From NCBI GenBank assembly GCA_959601045.1, contig CAUGNZ010000020.1, forward strand, positions 1 through 41,437: DNA of 41,437 nucleotides, in the 5' to 3' direction. Made by a program: the position numbers and the translations under genes. Each line of letters opens with the position of its first letter. The first letter of the stretch is position 1. The notes under the pieces were generated by a model. That model was not told the origin of the DNA and did no database searches. It saw only the letters and a program-made list of their open reading frames with translations. The DNA comes from an uncultured Collinsella sp. GTDB lineage: Bacteria; Actinomycetota; Coriobacteriia; Coriobacteriales; Coriobacteriaceae. Of this stretch, positions 41,347-41,437 are shown piece after piece.

Positions 41347-41437
41347 ATGAAAGGCATCATCCTCGCCGGCGGGTCCGGTACGCGCCTGTACCCGCTCACG
41401 CTCGTGACCTCCAAGCAGCTGCTGCCGGTCTACGACA
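41347..41437 (+). CDS. rmlA: Glucose-1-phosphate thymidylyltransferase RmlA, right-truncated
   Basis: First enzyme of dTDP-L-rhamnose synthesis. Only the first 30 codons are in the window: MKGIILAGGSGTRLYPLT, then SKQLLPVYD. This is the near-invariant nucleotidyltransferase loop of RmlA, including the catalytic Arg and the Lys of SKQLLPVYD. It starts seven bases after the preceding stop, with only a weak ribosome site (TAGGTAG). Most RmlA proteins read K at the position where this one has L in PLTLVTSKQ. Confidence 0.9.
   Translation, partial: MKGIILAGGSGTRLYPLTLVTSKQLLPVYD

Noticed and set aside
1..41437. CRISPR array, prophage, transposase or toxin-antitoxin genes
   Set aside because: I found no regularly spaced direct repeats and no gene resembling these families in the window.

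Overview
The window looks like a chromosomal segment from a high-GC Gram-positive of the class Coriobacteriia, most likely Collinsella or a close relative. This is an inference from GC-rich codon use, gene content (two-subunit GlgC/GlgD, a one-chain L-serine dehydratase, a LoaP-led polysaccharide locus) and gene neighbourhoods; no marker gene was searched. It contains housekeeping blocks, a complete glycogen operon, and both ends run into cut genes.

Layout. (1) 3-6278, + strand: a tightly overlapping cobalamin operon (CobU-CobC fusion cut at the left edge, CbiB, CobD, CobQ, CobA, CbiC, CbiJ) closed by a terminator at 6350. Its base composition is visibly richer in G+C than what follows, and half of a repeat lies at the join. 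(2) 6489-9906, - strand: a MacA/MacB-type export system (adaptor, ATPase, permease). (3) 10039-11754, - strand: a membrane-anchored L,D-transpeptidase. (4) 11904-15136, - strand: one-chain L-serine dehydratase and metK. (5) 15414-22633, + strand: gltX, priA, def, fmt and rsmB, a replication-restart and translation-initiation block. (6) 22794-36212, - strand: a small FmdB-like zinc ribbon protein, then a GH13-GH77 fusion enzyme and glgA, glgD, glgC, glgP, glgB. (7) 36544-37884, + strand: a HAD phosphatase and thiamine pyrophosphokinase, followed by tRNA-Ala(GGC). (8) 38479 to the right edge: a promoter and a long structured leader, then loaP (a NusG paralogue), a polyprenyl-phosphate sugar transferase, a DUF1972-type glycosyltransferase and the start of rmlA. 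This is the head of a surface polysaccharide locus that probably uses dTDP-rhamnose.

How the genes work together. GlgC/GlgD make ADP-glucose, GlgA extends the chain, GlgB branches it, GlgP phosphorolyses it, and the GH13-GH77 fusion can trim and rearrange the remaining oligosaccharides. A palindromic operator-like pair lies between glgB and the divergent HAD gene, and a matching half-site lies upstream of the GH13-GH77 gene, so a shared sugar-responsive regulator is plausible.

Most unusual points. GlgA carries a C-terminal tail of roughly 280 residues, an acidic block followed by Lys/Ala/Thr-rich histone-H1-like sequence. GlgB, in the same operon, carries shorter Lys/Ala-rich tails at both ends. 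The loaP leader contains three consecutive strong RNA hairpins with no U-tract. Four intergenic palindromic elements of different sequence occur, one with a half copy elsewhere in the window. No CRISPR array, rRNA, prophage or transposase gene was seen.
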